Source of the DNA: Phenylobacterium aquaticum
GTDB lineage: Bacteria > Pseudomonadota > Alphaproteobacteria > Caulobacterales > Caulobacteraceae
Direction: 5' to 3'
NCBI RefSeq assembly: GCF_022695515.1
Contig: NZ_JALDPT010000005.1
Coordinates: forward strand, 124,001 to 188,000
DNA: 64,000 nucleotides
In this document: in pieces, positions 39,465 to 48,274 of the stretch
How the letters are laid out: every line of letters starts with the position of its first letter
Position numbering within the stretch: position 1 is the stretch's first letter
Program-made: the position numbers and the translations under genes
Notes under the pieces: model-generated
The model's input: only the letters and a program-made list of their open reading frames with translations
Database searches by the model: none
Told to the model about the DNA's origin: nothing

Positions 39465-40340
39465 ATGACCGACGCCCCGCCCCTGTCCCGTCAGACCCTT
39501 TATGACAGGGTTTGGGCGCGGCCGCTGGCGACCGCGGCCCGCGAGCTGGGGCTTTCGGCCAGCGGCCTCGGCAAGATCTGCGACCGCCTGCTGATCCCCT
39601 ATCCGCCCCGCGGCCACTGGGCGAAGGTCCGGGCTGGCCGCGCGGATCCGCCCCCGCCCCTGCCGCCCGGACCGCCCGGCGCCGAGGAGGCGATCATCAT
39701 CTCCGCCGACCGCGCGCCGTCCCGCCGCCGTCGCACGCGCTATTCGCCCGAGGCGCGCCGGGAGCAGCTGATCGACGCGGCGGCCGAGCTGATCGCGGCG
39801 GAGGGCCTGCCGGCGGCGACCATGAAGGCGGTGGCGCGCAAGGTGGGGGTCAGCGAGGCCCAGGCCCACAACTATTTCCACCGCCGCGGCGACCTGCTGC
39901 TGGCCCTGGCGCGGCGCGAGCTGCACGCCATGGAGACCCACCGCCGCGCCGAGCTCAGCCGGGGCCATGACCGCTACACCCGCGTCACCCTGTCCACCGT
40001 CACCTATCTGCGCGAGGCGGCCCAGCGCGGCGTGCTGATCCAGATGCTGACCCAGAGCGCCGAGGTCCGGGAGGGTCTCAAGGCCGAACGCCAGGTGCGG
40101 CGGCGCTGGGACACCCGGCGGGTCGCCGCCGATCTGGAGCAGCAATACGGCCTGCCGCCGGATCTGGCCTATGGATCGACGGCGGTGCTGACCGCCCTCA
40201 CCCGCCGCGCCGGTCGCCTGCTGGCGGCGGGCAAGCTCAGTCTCGAAAGCGTCGAACGCCTCACCCTGGCCATGGTCACGGCCGGCAACCGCGCCCTGGC
40301 CCGGGCCTATCGTCCGCCGCCTGGCGAGGAGGCGACCTAG
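39465..40340 (+). CDS. TetR-family regulator with an extra N-terminal HTH-like domain
   Basis: 291 residues. The first 60 form a small domain with LYDRVWARPL, LGLSASGLGKICDRLLIPYPP and RGHWAKVRAG, which looks like a compact HTH module seen alone in some short bacterial proteins. A Pro-rich linker (about 61-90) leads to a complete TetR protein: the DNA-binding part at about 93-145 (QLIDAAAELIAAEGLPAATM, VSEAQAHNYFHRRGDL) and a C-terminal ligand domain. Two DNA-binding units in one chain are unusual. It probably acts at the palindrome 143 bases upstream. Confidence 0.8.
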   Translation: MTDAPPLSRQTLYDRVWARPLATAARELGLSASGLGKICDRLLIPYPPRGHWAKVRAGRADPPPPLPPGPPGAEEAIIISADRAPSRRRRTRYSPEARREQLIDAAAELIAAEGLPAATMKAVARKVGVSEAQAHNYFHRRGDLLLALARRELHAMETHRRAELSRGHDRYTRVTLSTVTYLREAAQRGVLIQMLTQSAEVREGLKAERQVRRRWDTRRVAADLEQQYGLPPDLAYGSTAVLTALTRRAGRLLAAGKLSLESVERLTLAMVTAGNRALARAYRPPPGEEAT

Positions 40341-40924
40341 TCGGGACGCAGGGCGAGGATCGCCGCGGCGGTCAGCCGGCGGCAGAGCTCAAGGCCGCTC
40401 TCCGGCGCAAGATCCCCCTGCCAGACCAGGCGACCGGCGTCCTCGGGGATGGTGGTCGCCAGGGTGATGGCGGCCACCGCCTCGTCCGGCGGCAGGTGGA
40501 GTTCGCGGCGGACCAGGCGCGCCAGGCGACGGACCACACGGTCCCGGACGGCGGCGAGCCCGGGGTCCAGGCGGCGGGCCATGAAGATGTCGCGCAGCAC
40601 CACATGGATCACCGGCCCGTGGTCGCAGACATGGCGGAAATAGAGCTCCGCACAGCCCAGGGCGGCCGCATCGAGCGTCGTCGCCTGTGAGGCCGCCTCG
40701 AGGCCCGCCGCGTCCAGGGCCGCGAATTCGCGCGCCAGCAGGGCGTTGAAGAGCGCGTGCTGGTCGGGGAAATAGCCATAGATCAGCGCCTTGCTGACGC
40801 CCACGGCCTCGGCGATCCGCCCCGGGGCCAGGGGCGGATAGCCCTGTTCCAGCACCAGGCGCGCGGCGGCCTCGATGATCTGCCGCCGCCGGGCCTCCGC
40901 CGGCAGTCGCGAACCCTGCGCCAA
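40337..40924 (-). CDS. TetR-family transcriptional regulator
   Basis: 195 residues: HTH at about residues 12-60 (RRQIIEAAARLVLEQGYPPLA, VSKALIYGYFPDQHAL) and an all-helical C-terminal ligand domain. It overlaps the convergent double-HTH TetR gene by four bases. It lies downstream of, and on the same strand as, the amidohydrolase gene, but an intrinsic terminator separates them, so it is transcribed from its own promoter. Confidence 0.87.
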   Translation of the reverse strand: MAQGSRLPAEARRRQIIEAAARLVLEQGYPPLAPGRIAEAVGVSKALIYGYFPDQHALFNALLAREFAALDAAGLEAASQATTLDAAALGCAELYFRHVCDHGPVIHVVLRDIFMARRLDPGLAAVRDRVVRRLARLVRRELHLPPDEAVAAITLATTIPEDAGRLVWQGDLAPESGLELCRRLTAAAILALRPD

Positions 40925-41003
40925 GACCTGCCCTCTCGTGTCCGAGGGGCGTCATACGGCGAAACGCGGCCGTCACGAAGGGGGTTGGCGCGCGGACAAA
41001 GAA

Positions 41004-41030
41004 GCGCCCCGGAGCCGGGCTCCGGGGCGC
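41004..41030 (-). terminator. intrinsic terminator of the amidohydrolase gene
   Basis: A perfect 12-base-pair GC stem (GCGCCCCGGAGC / GCTCCGGGGCGC) with a three-base loop. On the minus strand it lies 21 bases after the amidohydrolase stop and is followed by TTCTTTG. The T-rich tail on that side assigns the strand. Confidence 0.8.
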
Positions 41031-41051
41031 AGTCAGGGGTGGCGACGCGTC

Positions 41052-42212
41052 TCAGGCCGGGGCGAGCGCCCTCAGGCACATCATCTCCTCGAAGTTGCGG
41101 CGGTAGAACCGGTCCTTCGCGTCCTCGTCGAGGTCGCCCATGGTCCGCTCGAAGCGACCGAGGGGGTCGTTGGTGCCCTCGGGGTGCGGGTAGTCGCTGG
41201 AGAACATGAACAGGTCGGCCCCGCCGTCCTTGATCATCCGGCCGACGTCCTCGCCCGGGAACGGGGTGAACTTCACGGCGCGGCGGATGTACTCCGACGG
41301 CTTCAGGGCCATGGCCTTCAGATAGGGATCGGTGCGGCCGAAGCTCTTGAAGCCGAGGTCCAGCTCGCGCAGGAACTCCGGCGCCCAGCCGGCGCCGGCC
41401 TCGATGACGCCGCCCTTCAGGTCCGGGAAGCGCTCGAACACCCCGTCATAGACCATGGCGGTCAGGAAGATCTGCGGCGCATAGGCCAGCATCACATAGT
41501 CGGCGAAGCGCAGGTTCTCGCCGCCGCCATGCAGGTCCGGCGCCCGTTCGCGGCCATTGTTCTGGAAGGCCTTGGGTTGGGTCTGGGTGCCCGGTCCGAT
41601 GTGCAGGACGAAGGGCTTGCCGGCCGCCTGCAGCCGGGCCCAGATCGGATCGAAGTCGGGATGGCCCGGCGACTTGTCGCCCGCCGCGCCCGCCGACACC
41701 CAGATCGCGCCGGCCCCGGCGGCCAGGGCGACCTCCGTTTCCTCGATGGCCCGGGCGGCGTCGTCGAGCGGGACATAGGCCACGCCGATCAGGCGCGGGT
41801 CGGTGTCGCAGAAGGCGGCCATGGCCAGATTGTGCGCCCGCGCGCCGGCATAGAGCCCCTCGACGCTCTTGGCCGACAGGGCCGGGCGCAGCGAGGACGT
41901 CGCGAACACCAGCTGGCTGGCGAAGCCGAACAGGTCGAGCACCTGCCTGCGCTCCTCCGGATCGAAGGCGCCGGCGGCGACCCAGCCCTTGGGGCCGGCG
42001 ATCGGATTCTCGAAGGCCTTCTCCATCGCCGCCGCATCCGACTTCCGCGCCTTGGCGCCGTCGAGCAGGTCGTCGATCCGGGTGCGTTCGCGACCATAGA
42101 GCGGCTTCAGGGCGCCCCGCACCGCGTCCGCGATGAAGGGCTCCAGCCACTCCCGCGTCTCCATCACATGGCTGTCGGCGTCGTGGATGATGCGCCCGCT
42201 GGCATAGGTCAT
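41052..42212 (-). CDS. amidohydrolase-family metal hydrolase
   Basis: 386 residues of the amidohydrolase-2 (decarboxylase/ACMSD-like) family: IIHDADSHVMET at the N-terminus with metal-ligand Asp/His, HIGPGTQ in the middle and the C-terminal FSSDYPHPEGTNDP with catalytic Asp. Relatives hydrolyse or decarboxylate aromatic or lactone substrates. The ATG at 42212 begins the conserved domain. Its substrate is unknown. A strong terminator follows. Confidence 0.87.
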   Translation of the reverse strand: MTYASGRIIHDADSHVMETREWLEPFIADAVRGALKPLYGRERTRIDDLLDGAKARKSDAAAMEKAFENPIAGPKGWVAAGAFDPEERRQVLDLFGFASQLVFATSSLRPALSAKSVEGLYAGARAHNLAMAAFCDTDPRLIGVAYVPLDDAARAIEETEVALAAGAGAIWVSAGAAGDKSPGHPDFDPIWARLQAAGKPFVLHIGPGTQTQPKAFQNNGRERAPDLHGGGENLRFADYVMLAYAPQIFLTAMVYDGVFERFPDLKGGVIEAGAGWAPEFLRELDLGFKSFGRTDPYLKAMALKPSEYIRRAVKFTPFPGEDVGRMIKDGGADLFMFSSDYPHPEGTNDPLGRFERTMGDLDEDAKDRFYRRNFEEMMCLRALAPA

Positions 42213-42402
42213 GATTGCGTCCTCCCGCTTCTGACAATCACACCAATAGAATCCCCTTTCGCTCGACGCAACGAGGTTTGGCGCGGAGCGAGGGACTCCG
42301 CGGAATCGGGGGTTCGGTGTGGCGGCCGGCAAGCTGGCGCTTGATCACGGCCCCGTGCTTCCGCCACGGTGGGGATCGGAAACAGACCTTGAGGATCCGC
42401 CC

Positions 42403-43626
42403 ATGACCACGCCCGAAGCGCTCGGCTTCTCCAGCGACCGCCTGCGCAAGCTCGACCGCTTCCTGGCTGCGAAATATGTCGAGGCGGGCCGCCTGCCCTG
42501 CGCCCAGGTGCAGATCACGCGCGGGGGCGAACTGGTCCACCAGACCGTGCTCGGCCACGCCGACCTGGAGCGGAAGACCCCGGCGGCGGAGGACACGCTC
42601 TTCCGCATCTATTCGATGACCAAGCCGATCACGAGCCTGGCCTTCATGATGCTGGTCGAGGAGGGCCTGGTGGCCCTGGACGATCCGGTGAGCCGCTTCA
42701 TCCCGGAATGGAAGGCGCTGGGCGTCTATTCGGCCGGGACCGGGCCCTATCTGATGACCCCGCCGGCGCGGCCCATGCAGATGGTCGATCTCCTGCGGCA
42801 CACCTCGGGCCTGACCTACGGCTTCCAGAGCCGCACCAATGTCGACGCCGCCTATCGCAAGCTGAAGATCGCCGACACCCATGGCCCGCTGGACATGGAC
42901 GGCGTGGTGGCCGAGCTCGCCAAGCTGCCCCTGGAGTTCTCGCCGGGCGAGGCCTGGAACTACTCCATCTCCACCGACATCCTGGGGATCCTGGTCCAGC
43001 GAATCTCCGGCCAGAGCTTCGAGAGCTTCCTGCAGGAGAAGATCTTCGCCCCGCTCGGCATGACCGACACCAGCTTCTCGGTGCGCGAGGACCAGAAGCT
43101 CCGCTTCGCCGCCTGCTACAACGCCACGCCGGCCGGCGGCCTGACCCTGCAGGACGATCCGACCACCAGCCCCTATCTCACCGCGCCCACCTTCCATTCG
43201 GGCGGCGGCGGCCTGGTCTCGACGGCCCACGACTATATGCGCTTCTGCCGGATGCTGGCCGGCGGCGGCCAGCTGGACGGGGTGCGGCTGATCGCGCCGC
43301 GGACGCTCAAGCTGATGGCCTCGAACCACCTGCCGGGCGGCCAGGACCTGACCAAGCTGTCGCGCTCGCTGTTCTCGGAAGCCACCAACGCCGGCGTCGG
43401 CTTCGGCCTGGGCTTCGCCGTCACCTTCGATCCGGTGGCCGCCATGCTGCCGTCCAGCCCCGGCGAATACTATTGGGGCGGCGCGGCCTCGACGGCCTTC
43501 TGGGTCGATCCGGCCGAGGACATCGCCGTGGTCTTCATGACCCAGGTCCTGCCGTCCTCGACCTATCCTATTCGGCGGGAGCTTCGGACACTGGTCTATT
43601 CGGCGCTGACGGATCCGCGGACTTAA
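42403..43626 (+). CDS. serine hydrolase of the class C beta-lactamase fold
   Basis: 407 residues. The catalytic S-x-x-K is SMTK (about residues 71-74). The second motif is the YSI segment in EAWNYSISTDILG. The third, KTG-like, motif is the WGGAASTAF region. The family includes esterases (EstB type), D-aminopeptidases and beta-lactamases. The absence of a signal peptide and the general layout favour an esterase. The last 59 bases overlap the convergent MATE gene. Confidence 0.85.
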   Translation: MTTPEALGFSSDRLRKLDRFLAAKYVEAGRLPCAQVQITRGGELVHQTVLGHADLERKTPAAEDTLFRIYSMTKPITSLAFMMLVEEGLVALDDPVSRFIPEWKALGVYSAGTGPYLMTPPARPMQMVDLLRHTSGLTYGFQSRTNVDAAYRKLKIADTHGPLDMDGVVAELAKLPLEFSPGEAWNYSISTDILGILVQRISGQSFESFLQEKIFAPLGMTDTSFSVREDQKLRFAACYNATPAGGLTLQDDPTTSPYLTAPTFHSGGGGLVSTAHDYMRFCRMLAGGGQLDGVRLIAPRTLKLMASNHLPGGQDLTKLSRSLFSEATNAGVGFGLGFAVTFDPVAAMLPSSPGEYYWGGAASTAFWVDPAEDIAVVFMTQVLPSSTYPIRRELRTLVYSALTDPRT

Positions 43627-45154
43627 GGCTGACCAGCACCGCCTCGGCGGCCTCGGTCTCCTCGACGCCGCCATGGTGCGCCATGCCGGTGTCGGGGGCC
43701 TCGCCGCGGGGAATGGTGTCCAGCAGCTTGGCCTTGCGCCACGGCCCCCAACGGAACCAGGCCGCCGCCATGATCAGCGAGGCGATGGAGCCGAGCGGGA
43801 ACGCCCACCAGATGGAGTCGGCGCCCAGCATCGGCTTGAAGCTGATGGCGAAGGGGATGCGGATCACCCACAGCGAGATCAGCATGGCGATCAGCGGCGG
43901 CGTCACCGACCCCGTCGCCCGCACGATCCCCGACAGGATGAAGCTCATGCCGAACGGGATGAAGCCCCAGAGCACGAACGAATTGATGTGGATGGCGATC
44001 GGGATCGCCGGGCTGCCGGCGGGCAGGAACATCCGCAGGACCAGCGGCTCGATCATGTAGATGATCGCGATCGGCACGGCGCTCAGCACCGCAGCGTACA
44101 TGACCCCGATGCCGGCCACCTTGTCGACCCGGTCCATGCGGCCCGCGCCCACGTTCTGGGCGGCCATGGACGAGACCGCCATGCCCAGCGCCATGGCCGG
44201 CATCTGGACATAGGTCCACAGCTGGATCGCCGCGCCATAGGCGGCGGCCGTCTCGGTCCCGTAGCTGTTGACGAAGCGGGTCATGATCACTGCGGCGCCC
44301 GAGATGACGAACATCTGCAGGCCCATGGGCAGGCCCTTGGTGACCAGGCTCTTCATGATGGCCAGGTCCGGCTTGAGCAGCCCCCACTCGTGGCGCTTGA
44401 GCACCAGGATGGAATCCTTGCGGTAGAGCCAGGCGATGATCAGGCCGAGCGTCAGGGTCTGGCTGACCAAGGTGGCGGTGGCGGAGCCAGCGATGTCCAT
44501 CCGCGGGAACGGCCCGAGCCCCATGATCAGCACGGGGTTGAGGCACACCTCCAGGGCCACGGCGAACAGCGAGAAATAGAAGGGCGTGCGGCTGTCGCCG
44601 GTCCCCCGCTGGGCCATCTGCACGAAGGAGAAGAAGTACATGAACGGGATCGCCAGGAAGATCACCCGCAGATAGGTGATGGCGTCCCGCTTGGCCTCGG
44701 GCGGGGTCTCCATGGCCGTCAGGATCGCGGGCGTGAAGACGTAGCCGACCAGGCCGACCAGCAGCGACACCGCCAGGAAGAACATGATCGCCGTGCCGAC
44801 CACGCGCTTGGCCAGCGCCCGGTCCCCGGCGCCGATCGCCTGACCGATCAGGAGATTGGCGGCCATGGTGATGCCGAACACCGAGCCCAGCATCAGGAAG
44901 AAGATGGTGTTGGCGTTGGTCGTGGCGGTCAGCGCCGCCGAGCCCAGGGCGTGACTGACCCAGATGGCGTTGGCGGTCCCGTTCAGCGACTGCAGCACAT
45001 TGGTGCCCAGCACCGGCAGGGCGAAGGCGATCAGGGTCGGGCCGATCGGGCCCGTGGTCAGATCCGGCCGGCCGCCGGGACGTCCCCCCGGTCCGCCGGG
45101 CCGCAAGCCGGCGGGCGCGGGACCTGTCGTCCCATCCTTGGTCAGCGAAGTCAC
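43568..45154 (-). CDS. MATE-family efflux transporter
   Basis: 528 residues with twelve membrane helices in two six-helix halves. MATE patterns include LIAFALPVLGTNVLQSLNGT at the start of the first bundle and GLPMGLQMFVISGAAVIM in the second. It exports cationic drugs or metabolites against Na+ or H+. It starts with GTG behind GAGGGG. A Gly/Pro-rich N-terminal tail precedes the first helix, and about 50 polar residues follow the last. It shares 59 bases with the end of the serine-hydrolase gene. Confidence 0.9.
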   Translation of the reverse strand: MTSLTKDGTTGPAPAGLRPGGPGGRPGGRPDLTTGPIGPTLIAFALPVLGTNVLQSLNGTANAIWVSHALGSAALTATTNANTIFFLMLGSVFGITMAANLLIGQAIGAGDRALAKRVVGTAIMFFLAVSLLVGLVGYVFTPAILTAMETPPEAKRDAITYLRVIFLAIPFMYFFSFVQMAQRGTGDSRTPFYFSLFAVALEVCLNPVLIMGLGPFPRMDIAGSATATLVSQTLTLGLIIAWLYRKDSILVLKRHEWGLLKPDLAIMKSLVTKGLPMGLQMFVISGAAVIMTRFVNSYGTETAAAYGAAIQLWTYVQMPAMALGMAVSSMAAQNVGAGRMDRVDKVAGIGVMYAAVLSAVPIAIIYMIEPLVLRMFLPAGSPAIPIAIHINSFVLWGFIPFGMSFILSGIVRATGSVTPPLIAMLISLWVIRIPFAISFKPMLGADSIWWAFPLGSIASLIMAAAWFRWGPWRKAKLLDTIPRGEAPDTGMAHHGGVEETEAAEAVLVSLKSADPSAPNRPVSEAPAE

Positions 45155-45430
45155 AAACTATCCCCTCGACGGCGCGCAGCCGCGCCACCCCTTGGCCCCG
45201 CTGTGTTTCGGCGAAATTTCCGAGACGCGGCCAGCCGCCTTCGAATATGCGAAGGCCGTGCGGGGATAAGTTTAGGGGGCCGCCCGCCGCGTCTCAAGCG
45301 CGGGCCTTGCGAAAAAGCGCCTCAGGCGCGGACGACGCAGGGGATTTGAGCCCAAGGCCAAGTCCTGTTAATGCCCCCCGAAACGGGAAATCATGTGGCA
45401 AACGCGCCGCCTTCGCTTACGAAAGATCCC

Positions 45431-46480
45431 ATGAAAGTTCTGATCACTGGCGGCGCCGGCTTCATCGGGTCAGCGGTCGTGAGACGGGCGGTGGCCGACG
45501 GCTTCGACGTCGTGAACCTGGACGTCCTGGCCTATTCGGCCAACCTGGAGAACGTGGCCGAGGTCGCGGGCTCCCCGCGCTACGCCTTCGAACAGGCCGA
45601 CATCTGCGATCCCGCCGCGGTGAAGGCGATCTTCGCCCGCCACCAGCCCGACGCGGTCATGCACCTGGCCGCCGAGAGCCATAACGATCGTGCGATCGAC
45701 GGGCCACTGGATTTCGTGCGCACCAATGTGATGGGCACCGCCGTCCTGCTGGAGGCCGCCCGCGGCTACTGGACCGACCTGCCGGCCGACCGCAAGGCCG
45801 CCTTCCGCTTCCACCACGTCTCCACCGACGAGGTGTTCGGGGCGCTGGGCGAGGACGGGGCCTTCACCGAAGACACCCCCTATGATCCCAATTCCCCCTA
45901 TTCGGCCTCCAAGGCCGGGGCGGACCATCTGGTCCGCGCCTGGGGTCGGACTTTCAAGCTGCCGGTGGTGATCACCAACTGCGCCAACAATTACGGCCCG
46001 TTCCAGTTTCCCGAGAAGCTGATCCCGACCGTGGTCTTGCGGGCCATGGAGGGCAAGTCGATCCCGGTCTATGGCGACGGCCGCCAGGTCCGCGACTGGC
46101 TGCATGTCGACGACCACGCCGACGCCCTGCTGACCGTCCTGCAGAAGGGCCGCCTGGGCGAGACCTACTGCATCGGCGGCGACTCCAACCTGCGCAATAT
46201 CGAGGTCATCAAGATCCTCTGCGCCCACCTCGACAAGCTGGCGCCGTCCAATGTGAAGCACGAGAGCCGCATCGAGTTCGTCGCCGACCGCCCGGGCCAC
46301 GACTTCCGCTATTCCATCGACGCCGCCAAGCTGAAGGCCGAACTGGGCTGGGAGCCCAGGACGCCGCTGGCCGAGGGGCTGGAGGACACGGTCCGCTGGT
46401 ACGTCGAGAACCGTGACTGGTGGCAAGGCATCCGCGACCGCGGCTTCCATTCCGAGCGCCTGGGCCTGGCCGCCGTATGA
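45431..46480 (+). CDS. rfbB: dTDP-glucose 4,6-dehydratase
   Basis: 349 residues of the extended SDR family: NAD-binding GGAGFIGSAVVRRA at 7-20, catalytic Thr in HVSTDEVFG with its neighbouring Asp/Glu, and YSASKAGADHL with Tyr/Lys. It makes dTDP-4-keto-6-deoxyglucose for rhamnose. First of the rfbB-rfbD-rfbA operon. Its stop overlaps the rfbD start (ATGA). The start is ATG at 45431. A longer reading adds an untypical 20-residue leader. Confidence 0.95.
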   Translation: MKVLITGGAGFIGSAVVRRAVADGFDVVNLDVLAYSANLENVAEVAGSPRYAFEQADICDPAAVKAIFARHQPDAVMHLAAESHNDRAIDGPLDFVRTNVMGTAVLLEAARGYWTDLPADRKAAFRFHHVSTDEVFGALGEDGAFTEDTPYDPNSPYSASKAGADHLVRAWGRTFKLPVVITNCANNYGPFQFPEKLIPTVVLRAMEGKSIPVYGDGRQVRDWLHVDDHADALLTVLQKGRLGETYCIGGDSNLRNIEVIKILCAHLDKLAPSNVKHESRIEFVADRPGHDFRYSIDAAKLKAELGWEPRTPLAEGLEDTVRWYVENRDWWQGIRDRGFHSERLGLAAV

Positions 46481-47375
46481 CCTTTCGCGTCCTGCAGTTC
46501 GGCGCCACCGGACAGCTGGCCCGCGAGATGCTCGCCCTGGCCAGCGACGGCCTGGAGATCACCGCGCTCAGCCGCGCCGAGGTCGACCTGACCGATGCGG
46601 ACGCCATCGCCCGCGCCGTCGGCGAGGCCGGCGACCTGGACCTGGTGATCAATGCGGCGGCCTATACGGCCGTGGACAAGGCCGAGAGCGAGCCGGACCT
46701 GGCCTATGCGGTCAACGCCCGCGCGCCCGCCGCCATCGCCCGCGCCTGCCAGGCGCGGCGTCTGCCGCTGGTCCACATCTCCACCGACATGGTGTTCTCC
46801 GGCGCCAAGGCGGGCGCCTATCTCGAGACCGACGCGCCGGCTCCGCTGCACGTCTACGGCGCCTCCAAGCTGGTGGGCGAGATGGCGGTGCTGGAGGCCT
46901 GCGACCGGGCCCTGGTGGCGCGGGTGTCCTGGCTGTTCTCGGCCTATGGCCAGAACTTCCTGCAGATGATGCTCAAGCTCGCCGCGACCCAGCCGGTGCT
47001 CAAGGTGGTGGACGACCAGCGGGCGCGGCCGACCGCCAGCGCCGATGTCGCCGCCTTCCTGCTCAGCCAGGCCCCGCGCCTGGCCCGCGCGCCCGCGGCG
47101 CGCCGGAATGGGGCCTGCTGCACCTGGTCAACGCCGGCGAGGCCAGCCGCTATGAGATGGCCCAGGCGATCTTCGAGCTGGCCTGGCCCGACCGGCCCGC
47201 GCCCGCCATGGAGCCGGTGCCGACCTCGACCTTCCCGACCCCGGCCCGACGCGCGCTGAACGGCGTGCTGGACACGGCCCGCCTGAAATCGGTCTTCGGC
47301 CTGGAGCTGCGCCCCTGGCGCGAGGCCCTGGAAGACACTCTCGAACAACTGGCCCCGGCCAAGGTGAGCGCATGA
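46477..47375 (+). CDS. rfbD: dTDP-4-dehydrorhamnose reductase (frameshifted)
   Basis: About 299 residues when joined. The N-terminal Rossmann [21 protein letters not shown] and the YGASKLVGE motif with catalytic Tyr and Lys are in the frame from 46477. The frame breaks near 47100 and resumes at [19 protein letters not shown], ending [15 protein letters not shown]. The break lies in a CGCGGCGCGCC run, so one base is probably wrong. It reduces dTDP-4-keto-rhamnose to dTDP-L-rhamnose. Both ends overlap their neighbours by ATGA. Confidence 0.92.
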
Positions 47376-48268
47376 GACGCGGCATTGTCCTCGCAGGCGG
47401 GTCCGGCACCCGGCTGCATCCCCTGACGCTCGCCGTCTCCAAGCAGCTCCTGCCGATCTACGACAAGCCGATGATCTATTATCCGCTCTCGGTGCTGCTG
47501 CTGGCCGGCGCCCAAGAGATCCTGATCATCACCACGCCGGAGGATCAGCCGGGCTTCAAGCGCCTGCTGGGCGACGGCTCCCAGCTCGGCGTCAGGTTCG
47601 AATACATCGTCCAGCCCAGCCCGGACGGCCTGGCCCAGGCCTATATCCTCGGCGAGGAGTTCGTCGGCGGCGAGCCGAGCGTCATGATCCTGGGCGACAA
47701 CATCTTCTTCGGCCAGAACTTCAGCCAGATGCTGCGCTCGGCCGACGCTCGCGCGCAGGGCGCCACGGTGTTCGGCTATCAGGTCCAGGACCCCGAGCGT
47801 TACGGCGTCGTCGAGTTCGGCGAAGGCGGCAAGGTGCTCAGCATCGAGGAGAAGCCGACCCGGCCGAAGTCCAATTTCGCGGTGACCGGCCTCTATTTCT
47901 ATGACGGCAAGGCCAGCGAATACGCCAAGACGCTCAAGCCGTCCGAGCGCGGCGAGCTGGAGATCACCGCGCTGAACCAGGTCTATCTGGACGCGGGCCA
48001 GCTCAATGTCGAACTGCTGGGTCGCGGCTTCGCCTGGCTCGATACCGGCACCCATGACAGCCTGATCCAGGCTGGCGAACTGGTGCGCACCATCGAGCAG
48101 CGCCAGGGCCTGAGGATCGGCTGCCTGGAAGAGGCGGCCTATCGCATGGGCCTGATCGACCAGGCCCAGCTCGCCGATCTGGGCCGCGCCCAGGCCAAGA
48201 GCGAGTATGGCCGCTATCTGCGCCAGCTGGCCGAGCGGCCGCCCGGCAGCGACGCCCCCGCCGAATAG
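47372..48268 (+). CDS. rfbA: glucose-1-phosphate thymidylyltransferase
   Basis: 298 residues: [20 protein letters not shown] at the N-terminus (nucleotide signature), [12 protein letters not shown], and the metal-binding [11 protein letters not shown], then [17 protein letters not shown]. It couples dTTP and glucose-1-phosphate to start dTDP-rhamnose synthesis. The operon lacks rfbC (the 3,5-epimerase), so that gene must be elsewhere. Confidence 0.96.
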   Translation: MRRGIVLAGGSGTRLHPLTLAVSKQLLPIYDKPMIYYPLSVLLLAGAQEILIITTPEDQPGFKRLLGDGSQLGVRFEYIVQPSPDGLAQAYILGEEFVGGEPSVMILGDNIFFGQNFSQMLRSADARAQGATVFGYQVQDPERYGVVEFGEGGKVLSIEEKPTRPKSNFAVTGLYFYDGKASEYAKTLKPSERGELEITALNQVYLDAGQLNVELLGRGFAWLDTGTHDSLIQAGELVRTIEQRQGLRIGCLEEAAYRMGLIDQAQLADLGRAQAKSEYGRYLRQLAERPPGSDAPAE

Positions 48269-48274
48269 GGCGGC

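Noticed and set aside
45317..45329. GCGCC/GGCGC hairpin with a T-run on the minus strand upstream of the MATE gene
   Set aside because: The stem is only five base pairs and no minus-strand transcript is expected to enter it. Too weak to call.
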